Shown here: positions 8,600-17,186 of the stretch, piece by piece | Numbering within the stretch: the stretch's first letter is position 1 | How the letters are laid out: each line of letters starts with the position of its first letter | NCBI GenBank assembly: GCA_904419745.1 | Contig: CAJFSS010000003.1 | Span: 62,001 to 126,000, forward strand | DNA length: 64,000 bases | Direction of reading: 5' to 3' | Origin: Candidatus Pseudoruminococcus merdavium | Lineage (GTDB): Bacteria > Bacillota > Clostridia > Oscillospirales > Ruminococcaceae | The notes under the pieces: generated by a model | Database searches by the model: none | Seen by the model: only the letters and a program-made list of their open reading frames with translations | Told to the model about the DNA's origin: nothing | Position numbers and translations under genes: made by a program

Positions 8600-10879
8600 A
8601 TGCTTTGTTCAAGATGTAAAAAGAGAATGGCGGTCGTCTTTGTTTCCCGGATGGACGGGACTGAGACGAAAAACGAGGGACTTTGCCTGAAATGTGCAAA
8701 GGAACTTGGGATCAAGCCGGTCAACGATATGATGGATCAGCTCGGGGTAACGGATGAGGATTTGGAAAATATGAACAGCCAGCTTATGGGCCTGATGCCC
8801 CAGGATGGGGAAGATCTTCCGGAAGGGGAGGATGGCTTTGAACTGGGTGGAGCCCAGACTTTTCCGTTTTTGCAAAACCTTTTTGGTAAGGATACCCCAT
8901 CTTCTCAGCCGCAGGATGCAAAGACAGGGGAAGAACACCAGGACAAGGGAAAACCGAAAAAGAATAAAAAGCGAAAATTTTTGGAAAATTACTGTACCAA
9001 TTTGACCCAGAGGGCCAAGGAAGGCAAAATCGACAATATTGTCGGCAGAGATAAGGAAATCTACCGTGTGGTACAGATCTTGTCCCGCCGCACCAAAAAT
9101 AACCCCTGCCTGATTGGAGAACCGGGCGTTGGGAAAACCGCTATTGCAGAGGGGATTGCTTTGCGCATTGCGCAGGGGAATGTCCCGTTTCGCCTGAGCG
9201 ATAAGGAAATTTACCTGCTTGACTTGACAGCATTGGTCGCAGGAACCCAGTTCCGTGGCCAGTTTGAAAGCCGGGTCAAGGGGCTGGTGGAGGAAGTCAA
9301 AGCAGAGGGGAATATCATCCTCTTTATTGATGAAATTCACAATCTCGTTGGAACCGGGGACTCAGAAGGTTCTATGAATGCTGCAAATATCCTCAAGCCG
9401 GCGCTTTCCCGTGGGGAAATCCAGGTCATTGGCGCAACAACTTTTAATGAATACCGAAAATATATTGAAAAAGATGCAGCGCTTGAGCGCCGTTTCCAAC
9501 CAGTCACAGTCAACGAACCAACCATTGATGAAACGGTGGAAGTACTCAGAGGGATTAAGCAGTACTATGAACGCCACCACCGCGTCCATGTCAGTGATGC
9601 TGTTTTAAAACAGGCGGCTCGTCTGTCCGAACGGTATATTACCGACCGCTATCTTCCCGATAAGGCCATTGATCTGTTGGACGAAGCCTGTGCCTGTTGT
9701 TCTCTCCGCCACCAGGAACTGACAGATTATGATAAAGTCAATGCGAAAATGCATGAATTGACCAATCAGGAAGAGGAACTTGAGCAAGCCAAAGAAGTCG
9801 ATTACCAGAAACTGGCGGAAGTAAAGGCGGAATTGCTGCGTACCAGGGAGACTGCAAAACAGATGGAACAGCAGATTTCCGGGATCCAGGTGGAACTGGA
9901 TGATCTTGCTAAAGTGGTGGAATTATGGACCGGAATTCCGGCGTCTAAAATCCAGGAAAATGAACTGAAAAAAGTAGCGCACCTTGCCGACGCCCTCCGC
10001 AAAAAGATTGTCGGGCAGGACGAGGCGATTGATTTGATTTCCAAGGCGATCAAACGCAGCCGGGTGCAGATTAGTCCTCGCCGGCGACCGGCTTCATTTA
10101 TTTTTGTCGGACCGACTGGCGTTGGAAAAACTGAACTTGTCAAGGTGCTGGCACAGGAACTGTTTGATTCTACAGATCCCCTGATCCGTCTGGATATGTC
10201 CGAATTCATGGAAAAACATGCGGTCTCCAGGATTGTGGGTTCTCCTCCGGGCTATGTCGGCTATGATGAGGCAGGCCAGTTAACGGAAAAAGTGCGCCGC
10301 AAACCCTATTCCGTGATTCTCTTCGACGAAATTGAAAAGGCGCACCCGGATGTGATGAATATCCTGCTGCAAATCCTGGATGAGGGAAAAATTACCGATG
10401 CACATGGCCGCGTGGTAAATTTTGAAAACACTGTCATTGTTATGACCTCTAATGCGGGTTCCAACCGGACGGCAAATGGAGTCGGTTTTAACCGCAGTAC
10501 AGCGGATGTCACCAGGGAAAACGCTATGAAGGGGTTGCGGGAATTCCTCCGCCCGGAATTTTTAAGCCGTGTCGATGAAGTAGTCGTTTTCCGGGCATTG
10601 GATGAATCTGATTTTGGGAAAATTGCAGCGATAATGCTTGATGAACTCAAAGGACCACTTCAAGAACGTGGAATTTGCTTTGAATATGAGCAACCTGTTC
10701 TGGGCATTATTGCAAAAGAAGCATATGGCAACAAGAGCGGAGCAAGGGATATTCGTAAAATCATCCGTAAAGAGGTGGAGGATGCCATTGCCGCAATCCT
10801 GATTGATCGCGCAGAGGAGCCGTTACAACTGATGAAACTGACTCAACAGGAGGGAAAATTGGTTGTTCTTGCAAGTTGA
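8600..10879 (+). CDS. clpE: ClpE-type AAA+ unfoldase with N-terminal zinc finger
   Basis: This is a 759-residue Hsp100 ATPase with two AAA+ modules. The first 35 residues hold a CX2CX22CX2C zinc finger (Cys 3, 6, 29 and 32), the hallmark of ClpE, rather than the repeated Clp-N domain of ClpC. Module 1 has [13 protein letters not shown] and [10 protein letters not shown]; module 2 has [12 protein letters not shown] and [12 protein letters not shown] middle region of charged coiled coil lies between ([16 protein letters not shown]). A VGF tripeptide in the second module ([10 protein letters not shown]) matches the ClpP-binding loop, so it should feed ClpP. The residue 40-125 linker is acidic then lysine-rich. 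ctsR and mcsAB are not adjacent. Confidence 0.88.
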   Translation: MLCSRCKKRMAVVFVSRMDGTETKNEGLCLKCAKELGIKPVNDMMDQLGVTDEDLENMNSQLMGLMPQDGEDLPEGEDGFELGGAQTFPFLQNLFGKDTPSSQPQDAKTGEEHQDKGKPKKNKKRKFLENYCTNLTQRAKEGKIDNIVGRDKEIYRVVQILSRRTKNNPCLIGEPGVGKTAIAEGIALRIAQGNVPFRLSDKEIYLLDLTALVAGTQFRGQFESRVKGLVEEVKAEGNIILFIDEIHNLVGTGDSEGSMNAANILKPALSRGEIQVIGATTFNEYRKYIEKDAALERRFQPVTVNEPTIDETVEVLRGIKQYYERHHRVHVSDAVLKQAARLSERYITDRYLPDKAIDLLDEACACCSLRHQELTDYDKVNAKMHELTNQEEELEQAKEVDYQKLAEVKAELLRTRETAKQMEQQISGIQVELDDLAKVVELWTGIPASKIQENELKKVAHLADALRKKIVGQDEAIDLISKAIKRSRVQISPRRRPASFIFVGPTGVGKTELVKVLAQELFDSTDPLIRLDMSEFMEKHAVSRIVGSPPGYVGYDEAGQLTEKVRRKPYSVILFDEIEKAHPDVMNILLQILDEGKITDAHGRVVNFENTVIVMTSNAGSNRTANGVGFNRSTADVTRENAMKGLREFLRPEFLSRVDEVVVFRALDESDFGKIAAIMLDELKGPLQERGICFEYEQPVLGIIAKEAYGNKSGARDIRKIIRKEVEDAIAAILIDRAEEPLQLMKLTQQEGKLVVLAS

Positions 10880-10901
10880 TCAGGAAAACTAAAAAAATCT
10901 A

Positions 10902-10930
10902 TTGACAGGCGACGGGTTATATGATAGAAT
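10902..10930 (+). promoter_or_regulatory. Promoter of the tRNA cluster
   Basis: A perfect TTGACA (10902-10907) and TAGAAT (10925-10930) are separated by 17 bases. Predicted transcription starts about 14 bases before tRNA-Gly. It serves Gly, Arg and His tRNAs, and perhaps Gln by read-through. Confidence 0.85.
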
Positions 10931-10942
10931 ATAACCCGTCGC
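10909..10942. repeat. 13-bp perfect inverted repeat spanning the tRNA promoter
   Basis: GCGACGGGTTATA (10909-10921) and TATAACCCGTCGC (10930-10942) are exact reverse complements with an 8-base spacer. The repeat covers the promoter spacer, the -10 box and the transcription start region. It has no poly-T tail, so it is not an obvious terminator of clpE. Confidence 0.9.
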
Positions 10943-10950
10943 TAAGAGAT

Positions 10951-11024
10951 GCGGGTGTAGTTCAATGGTAGAATCCCAGCCTTCCAAGCTGGTTGTGTGG
11001 GTTCGATTCCCATCACCCGCTCCA
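10951..11024 (+). tRNA. tRNA-Gly (anticodon TCC)
   Basis: The cloverleaf has acceptor GCGGGTG/CACCCGC, anticodon arm CCAGC-CTTCCAA-GCTGG with anticodon TCC, and a T-loop GTTCGATTC. Discriminator T and an encoded CCA end the gene. It decodes GGA (and GGG by wobble). Confidence 0.97.
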
Positions 11025-11056
11025 TTTTTTTGTATAAAAAATGGAGAAAAGGATAA

Positions 11057-11133
11057 GCGCCAATAGCTCAGCTGGATAGAGCAACTGCCTTCTAAGCAGT
11101 AGGCCGGGGGTTCGAGTCCCTCTTGGCGCACCA
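11057..11133 (+). tRNA. tRNA-Arg (anticodon TCT)
   Basis: The acceptor is GCGCCAA/TTGGCGC with discriminator A and encoded CCA. The anticodon arm is ACTGC-CTTCTAA-GCAGT, giving anticodon TCT for AGA/AGG codons. It has the standard T-arm sequence GGTTCGAGTCC-type. Confidence 0.97.
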
Positions 11134-11140
11134 GATATGT

Positions 11141-11218
11141 GGTGGGTATAGCTCAGTTGGTTAGAGCGCTAGATTGTGGCTCTAGAGGCCGTCGGTTCGA
11201 ATCCGACTATCCACCCCA
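11141..11218 (+). tRNA. tRNA-His (anticodon GTG)
   Basis: The anticodon arm CTAGA-TTGTGGC-TCTAG gives anticodon GTG. The extra G at position -1 (base 11141) opposite C73 is the histidine identity feature, and CCA is encoded. The acceptor includes one G-T pair. Confidence 0.97.
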
Positions 11219-11250
11219 TTTTTAACCGAAAAATCGGTTTAAGGGAAAAG

Positions 11251-11286
11251 GCACCCGTCCGCATGTGCGGGTGGATGCTTTTTTTA
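11251..11286 (+). terminator. Terminator-like hairpin between tRNA-His and tRNA-Gln
   Basis: CACCCG/CGGGTG with a 10-base loop is followed by GATGC and then seven T. It ends only four bases before tRNA-Gln. A smaller hairpin AACCGA-aaaa-TCGGTT precedes it at 11224-11239. The five bases between stem and T-run weaken the terminator call. Confidence 0.55.
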
Positions 11287-11289
11287 TTC

Positions 11290-11365
11290 TGGGATGTAGC
11301 CAAGTGGTAAGGCAACGGACTTTGACTCCGTCATTCCGCTGGTTCGAGTCCAGCCATCCCAACCA
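11290..11365 (+). tRNA. tRNA-Gln (anticodon TTG)
   Basis: The acceptor is TGGGATG/CATCCCA with discriminator A and encoded CCA. The anticodon arm is ACGGA-CTTTGAC-TCCGT, giving anticodon TTG for CAA/CAG. It begins four bases after a terminator-like T-run, and no separate promoter is visible. Confidence 0.97.
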
Positions 11366-11368
11366 GGA

Positions 11369-11404
11369 AAAGCCTGGAGCCTGATTGGGCTTCAGGCTTT
11401 TTTC
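11369..11404 (+). terminator. Terminator of the tRNA cluster
   Basis: AAGCCTGGAGCC and GGGCTTCAGGCTT pair around a short loop, followed by TTTTTTC. Confidence 0.9.
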
Positions 11405-11501
11405 TTTTTGGCATCGTGCCCGTAATGGTTGGATTTTGTGGTGTTTTCCCTGCCTTTATATTAGAAAATTGTCTGATAGACAAGAAATCTCCCAGGTTTG
11501 G

Positions 11502-11530
11502 TTGAAATGGGGTAGAAAATACGATATAAT
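11502..11530 (+). promoter_or_regulatory. Promoter of the polysaccharide operon
   Basis: TTGAAA (11502-11507) and TATAAT (11525-11530) lie 17 bases apart, upstream of the 11635 start. A perfect small palindrome TTGTCT-gat-AGACAA sits just upstream at 11469-11483 and could be an operator. Confidence 0.75.
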
Positions 11531-11634
11531 TTATAATTGATTTTTAAACGGGCATGCTCTGTGGATAGCTTGAAAAGAGTGGCATACGGGGACTCAATTG
11601 TTCAGATTTATGAAAAACAAATGGGGTATCATAG

Positions 11635-12366
11635 ATGAATGAATATTTTTCCAAAATTTATCGGGGGTCGCAGGAAGAATTCTTCTCAGAAATCGATACC
11701 TGCATGAGTGAAGAGAAAAAGATGTTTGTGGTGACGGCCAATCCGGAAACTTTGATGATCGGGCAGGATAACCAGGCTTTCCATTCGATTTTGGTGAAAG
11801 AGGGTACTACGATTGTTCCAGATGGGATCGGTGTCGTCAAAGCGGCCAATACCCTGGGGATTCCTCTGACGCAACGGATCACCGGTGTGGATTTGGTCAC
11901 TTTTTTGTTTGAAGAAGCGGACAAAAAGAAAAAGAGCCTCTTTTTATATGGAGCTAAGCCGGAGGTTATGGAGACCCTGGTTGGCAAACTCCACAGGGAA
12001 TATCCGGGAATGCATATCTGTGGATACCACGATGGATACAGCGGCGATGGAGATGAAATTTTGGGAGAGGCAGTACGGTTGAAGCCGGATATTGTCCTGG
12101 TTGCTTTGGGAATTCCCAAACAGGAGCTGTTGATCGATCGGCATTTTGCCGATGCGGAAAAGGGAATTTTTGTCGGTGTGGGCGGTTCATTTGACGTCAT
12201 CAGCGGAACAAAAAAACGCGCGCCGCATTTTTTTGTAAAACATAATCTGGAATGGCTTTACCGGATTGTCAAGGAACCAAAGCGTATCAAACGGTTTTAC
12301 CACAGCAATGTCCGTTTTTTATGGAAAGTGCGCAGGATGAAAAAGGAGAAAAAATACAATGGGTGA
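11635..12366 (+). CDS. WecG/TagA/CpsF-family glycosyltransferase
   Basis: This GT26 family member has 243 residues. TagA adds N-acetylmannosamine to undecaprenyl-PP-GlcNAc in wall teichoic acid linkage units; WecG adds ManNAcA in enterobacterial common antigen. Conserved blocks are VTANPETLMIGQDN near residues 34-47, VPDGIGVVKAA near 61-71, QRITGVDLVTFLF near 79-91, and VALGIPKQELL. The next gene makes UDP-ManNAc, so the TagA-like reaction fits best. It is probably a peripheral membrane protein acting on the cytoplasmic face. It is the first gene of the operon, after the 11502-11530 promoter, and overlaps wecB by eight bases. Confidence 0.88.
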   Translation: MNEYFSKIYRGSQEEFFSEIDTCMSEEKKMFVVTANPETLMIGQDNQAFHSILVKEGTTIVPDGIGVVKAANTLGIPLTQRITGVDLVTFLFEEADKKKKSLFLYGAKPEVMETLVGKLHREYPGMHICGYHDGYSGDGDEILGEAVRLKPDIVLVALGIPKQELLIDRHFADAEKGIFVGVGGSFDVISGTKKRAPHFFVKHNLEWLYRIVKEPKRIKRFYHSNVRFLWKVRRMKKEKKYNG

Positions 12367-13471
12367 ACAGATTAAGGTCATGACAGTGTTTGGAACAAGA
12401 CCGGAAACCATTAAAATGGCCCCTTTGGTAAAAGAACTCAAATCCAGAAAAGAAATTCAAACAATTGTCTGTGTCACAGCCCAGCACCGTCAAATGCTGG
12501 ATCAGGTTTTGCATGCTTTTGAAATAGTGCCGGATTATGATTTGGATATTATGAAGCAAGGGCAAACCCTCTCGGATATCACTTCCCGCGTGCTCTGCGG
12601 ATTGGAAGCGGTAATAAAAAAGGAACATCCGGATATTATCCTGGTCCATGGAGATACTACGACAACTTTTTCCGGAGCGCTTGCAGCTTTTTATAACCAG
12701 GTGGCAATCGGCCATGTGGAGGCGGGGTTGCGTACATACAATAAGTACTCCCCTTACCCAGAGGAAATGAATCGACAGATGGTCGGTGCGATGGCGGACC
12801 TTCACTTTGCCCCGACGCAGCAGAGTAGAGAAAATCTGCTGCGGGAAGGCAAGGCAGAAAAGGATATTGTTGTGACTGGAAATACTGCAATTGACGCGCT
12901 GAAAACAACCGTCCGCGAGGATTACAGTAGCGAACTGCTTAGCTGGGCGGCGGGCAGCCGTCTGATTGTGCTCACGGCGCATAGGAGAGAAAACCTTGGG
13001 GAACCGATGAAACGCATGTTTTCCGCCATTAAACGCGCTATTGAAAAATATGATGATGTCAAGATGGTATATCCGGTTCACTTAAACCCGCTTGTCCAGC
13101 AGGCGGCAAACGAGGTTTTTGGAAACAGCGACCGCATCCGGTTGGTGGAACCGATGGAAGTGGTGGATTTTCATAACCTGCTCAGCCGTTCTTATCTGAT
13201 TTTGACAGACAGCGGTGGTATTCAGGAAGAAGCTCCCTCTCTGCATAAACCTGTCATTGTGCTCAGGGATACGACGGAGCGCCCGGAGGGCGTCCAGGCA
13301 GGTACCCTGAAACTCGCAGGTACGGATGAGGAGCGTATTTTTGAACTAGTAGATGAGCTGCTCAGTGATCCTACGGAATATCGTCGGATGAGCCGGGCGG
13401 AGAACCCCTATGGGGATGGCCTGGCAAGCAAGCGGATTGTGGATAGCATTATCGAACGGTTTCAAAAATAA
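12359..13471 (+). CDS. wecB: UDP-N-acetylglucosamine 2-epimerase (non-hydrolysing)
   Basis: This enzyme interconverts UDP-GlcNAc and UDP-ManNAc in the cytoplasm. It has 370 residues, normal for WecB/MnaA. The N-terminal FGTRPETIKMAPLV, the central VHGDTTTTFSGALAAF with HVEAGLRT, and the late LTDSGGIQEEAPSLHKPV are family signatures. AAGGAG lies ten bases before ATG 12359. The start lies within the end of the TagA-like gene, consistent with coupled synthesis of the acceptor glycosyltransferase and its donor sugar. The Bacillus name would be mnaA; the wecB symbol is used for the family. Confidence 0.94.
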   Translation: MGEQIKVMTVFGTRPETIKMAPLVKELKSRKEIQTIVCVTAQHRQMLDQVLHAFEIVPDYDLDIMKQGQTLSDITSRVLCGLEAVIKKEHPDIILVHGDTTTTFSGALAAFYNQVAIGHVEAGLRTYNKYSPYPEEMNRQMVGAMADLHFAPTQQSRENLLREGKAEKDIVVTGNTAIDALKTTVREDYSSELLSWAAGSRLIVLTAHRRENLGEPMKRMFSAIKRAIEKYDDVKMVYPVHLNPLVQQAANEVFGNSDRIRLVEPMEVVDFHNLLSRSYLILTDSGGIQEEAPSLHKPVIVLRDTTERPEGVQAGTLKLAGTDEERIFELVDELLSDPTEYRRMSRAENPYGDGLASKRIVDSIIERFQK

Positions 13472-13515
13472 CCGGATATCTATTTTGGTATTTTAATGTA
13501 AAGAAGGGTTCTCTC

Positions 13516-14661
13516 ATGTCGATGGAACACAAAAAAATCTATATTACAAGCCTCCATATGAAACATGGTGGTGTTGAGATGATGATTGCATCTCTCGCAA
13601 ATGCCTTTGTTGAAAGGGGAGCGGAAGTGGAAATTTTGTGTACCTATCATCTGGGGGAACCTGTTTATACTTTATCCCCAGATGTAAAAATCCGCTATTT
13701 AACAGATGTTCATCCCAATCGGGAGGATTTTCAGCAGGCAATTCGAGAAAAACGGCTGCTTTCTATTTTGCATGAAGGGATTTATGCGCTTAAAGTACTT
13801 TACCTCAAGAAAAAGACCATGAAACAGGCACTTTCTGAGATTACAGAGGGGACGGTTGTCTCCACGCGCAATGAGCATTCGGTATTGCTTTCCAAATATG
13901 GCCGCCCCGGTGTACACAAAATTGCCCAACTGCACCATGACCATGCATTTGATCAGAAATTGATTTCAGATTTTCAGAAACATTATGAAAATATTGATGA
14001 ATTCTTAATTTTAACGCCGCAAAATACAAAAGAGATTCAGGATTTTATAAAGGATCATAATTCTCATATGAAATGCCTGACAGTCCCCAATTTTGTAGAA
14101 AACCTGTACCACGGCCCCTGGCCAGAGAGAAAAAATCAGGTGATTGCAGTGGGTAGATTGGCTCCCGAAAAGGGATTTGACCGACTGCTTGCCATTTGGC
14201 AGCAGGCCAGTACACGGCTCCCCGGCTGGACGCTGAAAATCATTGGGGAAGGGCAGGAAATGAAAACTCTCAGAGAAAAGGCAAGATCTTTAGGAATAGA
14301 GGATTCTGTTTGTTTTTCCGGAGCACTTCCTCATGAAGAGGTTCTGAGAGAGATGGCATCGTCCAAAATTTATGCGATGACATCATTTACAGAGTCCTTT
14401 GGACTGGTTTTGGTGGAAGCGCAGTCCTGTAAACTACCCGTTATTGCCTTTGACGTCCGGGTAGGTCCTCGAGCTATTCTTACAGAGGGAAAAGACGGCT
14501 TCCTTGTAAAAGATGGGGATTTGGCGGAGTTTTGTGAAAAGATGATCGCTTTAGCTGCAAATGAAGAGGTCCGCAGTGCTTTTGGCGAAAATGCTAGAGA
14601 AAATGCTAAAAAATTTGAAAAAGATCGCGTTATGCAGCTTTGGGAGAAAATCCTACTCTAA
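13516..14661 (+). CDS. Glycosyltransferase family 4
   Basis: The 381-residue GT-B fold protein begins with MKHGGVEMMIASLANAFVERG, the GG-containing nucleotide-sugar transferase opening. The C-terminal domain carries VAVGRLAPEKGFDRLL and the donor-binding ESFGLVLVEAQSCKLPVIAFD with the EX7E spacing. It probably adds a sugar to the growing lipid-linked repeat unit; donor and linkage cannot be read from sequence. The ATG has AAGAAGG upstream. It lies 44 bases after wecB in the same direction. Confidence 0.9.
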   Translation: MSMEHKKIYITSLHMKHGGVEMMIASLANAFVERGAEVEILCTYHLGEPVYTLSPDVKIRYLTDVHPNREDFQQAIREKRLLSILHEGIYALKVLYLKKKTMKQALSEITEGTVVSTRNEHSVLLSKYGRPGVHKIAQLHHDHAFDQKLISDFQKHYENIDEFLILTPQNTKEIQDFIKDHNSHMKCLTVPNFVENLYHGPWPERKNQVIAVGRLAPEKGFDRLLAIWQQASTRLPGWTLKIIGEGQEMKTLREKARSLGIEDSVCFSGALPHEEVLREMASSKIYAMTSFTESFGLVLVEAQSCKLPVIAFDVRVGPRAILTEGKDGFLVKDGDLAEFCEKMIALAANEEVRSAFGENARENAKKFEKDRVMQLWEKILL

Positions 14662-14709
14662 TCTATTTTATTGAATAGAAATATTTTTGCTTTAGCAGGA
14701 GGTACCGTT

Positions 14710-16158
14710 TTGGAAAAAACAATTGAGAATAAAGAACACAGGCAGTTGCAGCTCATGAACTGGTTTTTATTATGCCTGTTTGCCATGCAGCCAATCATGG
14801 ATGTTGCTTCATATTGGCTGACAGAACTCGGACAGGGTACTGCGATTACGCTTGTTTTGCGCACTTTATTGTTTTTTGCAACTGCTTTCATAGGGTTTCT
14901 TGTCAGCAGGAATAAAAAGATATATTTTATTCTGGCGGCAGTTCTTGGTATTTTTTGGATTATACATTATTTAAACTGTGTCCGTATTGGATATTCGGCA
15001 CTGATGATTGATCTAAATAATTATTTTCGTCTAATTCAGCCAATCGTGTTTGTCCTTGCCTTTCTCTCTATTTTCCGTTTTTATGGTACGGAAAAACTCC
15101 CAATCAAGAAAACCTTCCTAATTAATTATGGGTTGATTCTTGTTGTAATTATACTGGCTGTTGTTACAGGGACGGACCCTCACACTTATACAAATACAGG
15201 TGTGGGAATTAAAGGATGGTTTTATACGGGCAACGCACAGTCCGCTGTCCTTGCGATGATTATTCCGGTTGTCCTTTATTTTGCGTATCAAAGTGGGAAA
15301 AAACTGGTGTTTTTGTGTGCGGGTATTGTCTGTTATGCCCACCTTTTTTTCACAGGTACAAAAATCACCTATTTTTCCATTTTTGTTTTTACCGGCGGTT
15401 TTGTACTTGCTTTGATTTTGCTCAAGTCCAAACAGTGGTTTTATTATGTCGTTCCGGTTGTCCTGGCGGCATTGTGTATCATATTTTATCCGATGTCCCC
15501 GATGAACCGGACAAACTCTACCCACAATGAATTTGTAACGCAGGAACAGGAGGAAATTGATAACCAGTTTCCTGTTCTTCCTGAAAAGGAAAATCCCCAG
15601 GAACTCAGCCCTGATAGCGACTATTATAATGAGTACTATAATCTCTATATGGGGATTAAAACCTATGCCCCGATGGTAGAAAAGTTCGGCCTTGAAACCG
15701 TATTAAAGCAGACAGAATATACAACTGATATGGGAAAACTGTCGAATGCCCGTATCACCAAGAACAACTATAACTTTATTCTGTTTGGACAGCAGGATTT
15801 ACTGACAAAGATGTTTGGCATGCACTACAATATGGAACTGTGCGGCAGCCAAAATTATGATTCGGAAAATGACTTTCTCGGGATCCTGTTCCTGTATGGA
15901 TATGTAGGCTTTGCACTGTATTTGGCATTTACCGCCGGATTTATCATTTACTTCCTGTATCATCTGTTCCGTTATTTTAAACAGGTTTTTTCCATGGAAT
16001 TTGTTTGTGTCATGATTGGGCTTTGTATGGCACTTTTTACCGCTATTTTTACGGCCGGAATGTTGCGTAGGCCAAATGCTTCCTTTTATATGTCCGTCTT
16101 GCTTGCCTATGGCTGTTATCTAGTATGGACGGCAAAAAGGAGGAAAAAAGCAGAATAA
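14710..16158 (+). CDS. Wzy-like polysaccharide polymerase / O-antigen ligase-family protein
   Basis: This is a very hydrophobic integral membrane protein of about 482 residues with some 11-12 membrane segments. One large extracytoplasmic loop (roughly residues 265-390) is rich in Asn, Tyr and Glu. That topology is typical of Wzy polymerases and O-antigen ligases. It would join lipid-linked repeat units outside the membrane. TTG 14710 is preferred: AGGAGG at 14697-14702 sits seven bases upstream, and the earlier in-frame TTG 14671 has no ribosome site. A flippase gene two loci downstream supports a Wzx/Wzy route. Polymerase versus ligase cannot be settled from sequence. Confidence 0.75.
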   Translation: MEKTIENKEHRQLQLMNWFLLCLFAMQPIMDVASYWLTELGQGTAITLVLRTLLFFATAFIGFLVSRNKKIYFILAAVLGIFWIIHYLNCVRIGYSALMIDLNNYFRLIQPIVFVLAFLSIFRFYGTEKLPIKKTFLINYGLILVVIILAVVTGTDPHTYTNTGVGIKGWFYTGNAQSAVLAMIIPVVLYFAYQSGKKLVFLCAGIVCYAHLFFTGTKITYFSIFVFTGGFVLALILLKSKQWFYYVVPVVLAALCIIFYPMSPMNRTNSTHNEFVTQEQEEIDNQFPVLPEKENPQELSPDSDYYNEYYNLYMGIKTYAPMVEKFGLETVLKQTEYTTDMGKLSNARITKNNYNFILFGQQDLLTKMFGMHYNMELCGSQNYDSENDFLGILFLYGYVGFALYLAFTAGFIIYFLYHLFRYFKQVFSMEFVCVMIGLCMALFTAIFTAGMLRRPNASFYMSVLLAYGCYLVWTAKRRKKAE

Positions 16159-16172
16159 AGGACGTATGATTT

Positions 16173-17147
16173 ATGAAAATCAGTATCATAATTCCTGTAT
16201 ATAAGGTAGAAGATTATCTTAGACAATGTGTGGATTCCGTTTTGGGGCAGACTATGGCTGACTTTGAAATGATTTTGGTTGACGATGGTTCTCCAGATCG
16301 CTGTCCACAAATCTGTGATGAGCTTGCAGCTGAAGATGAACGAATCCGCGTAATCCACAAGAAGAATGGCGGACTCAGTTCTGCACGCAATGAGGGGATG
16401 AAAATTGCAACCGGGGAATTTTTATTTTTCCTGGACAGCGACGATTTCCTCCATCCGCAGACCATGGAAATTCTTCTGGATATTGCAGAAAAAGAACAGT
16501 GTGATATTTCCTGCTGTAACTATCAGACTATTGAGAAAAGGGAAGTGCACTATCAGCGCATTGAATTGCCGGTTTCTTATCGGGTGTTTAGCAATGAACA
16601 GGCTTTGGAAAAAATGTATGACCAGAGTTTGGGAATGACGGTAATTGCCTGTGCAAAGCTCTACCGTAGAAGCCTTTTTGAAGGGATTGAATACCCGGAA
16701 GGCTGCCTGCATGAAGACGAGTTTACGACCTATAAACTCTATTACCGCGCAAAAAAGGTATCGTATACAGAGGAAAAACTCTACTATTACTATCAGAATG
16801 CAGAGAGTATTACTCATGTTGCCTATAAAATAGAACGTCTGGCGGCTCTACGGGCTTTCCAAGAACGCCTTGACTTTTTTAAGGAAAAAAGCTTGCGGAT
16901 TCCCTATCAACTGACACAGAGGTTGTATATGATTCAGCTGATGGAGCATTATTATCAGGTGTCGAAACTGGGGGGACATGAAGAGATCCTTTCCAAAATG
17001 AAAAGGGAACTCAACAACCAGAGAAAATCGATAAAGGAAAATCCTTATTTTACCTCAAAACATAAGCTGTCTTGGCTGGCGTTTCGCGTTTCCCCCAGCG
17101 CTTTTCACAGGATTTATCAAGCGAAACTTTCGTGGAATGAAAAGTGA
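16173..17147 (+). CDS. Glycosyltransferase family 2
   Basis: This 324-residue inverting GT-A enzyme has N-terminal ISIIIPVYKVEDYLRQCVDS, then MILVDDGSPD and GLSSARNEGMKIATGE. The metal-binding motif is FLDSDDF near residues 86-92. The C-terminal 120 residues (YYYQNAESITHVA) match the extension often found in capsule and EPS transferases. It most likely adds one sugar to the lipid-linked repeat. It starts 15 bases after the polymerase gene. Confidence 0.93.
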   Translation: MKISIIIPVYKVEDYLRQCVDSVLGQTMADFEMILVDDGSPDRCPQICDELAAEDERIRVIHKKNGGLSSARNEGMKIATGEFLFFLDSDDFLHPQTMEILLDIAEKEQCDISCCNYQTIEKREVHYQRIELPVSYRVFSNEQALEKMYDQSLGMTVIACAKLYRRSLFEGIEYPEGCLHEDEFTTYKLYYRAKKVSYTEEKLYYYYQNAESITHVAYKIERLAALRAFQERLDFFKEKSLRIPYQLTQRLYMIQLMEHYYQVSKLGGHEEILSKMKRELNNQRKSIKENPYFTSKHKLSWLAFRVSPSAFHRIYQAKLSWNEK

Positions 17148-17186
17148 TTGGGGGAAATGTTTCCTGCAAAGGCTGGTGGTTCGTTT

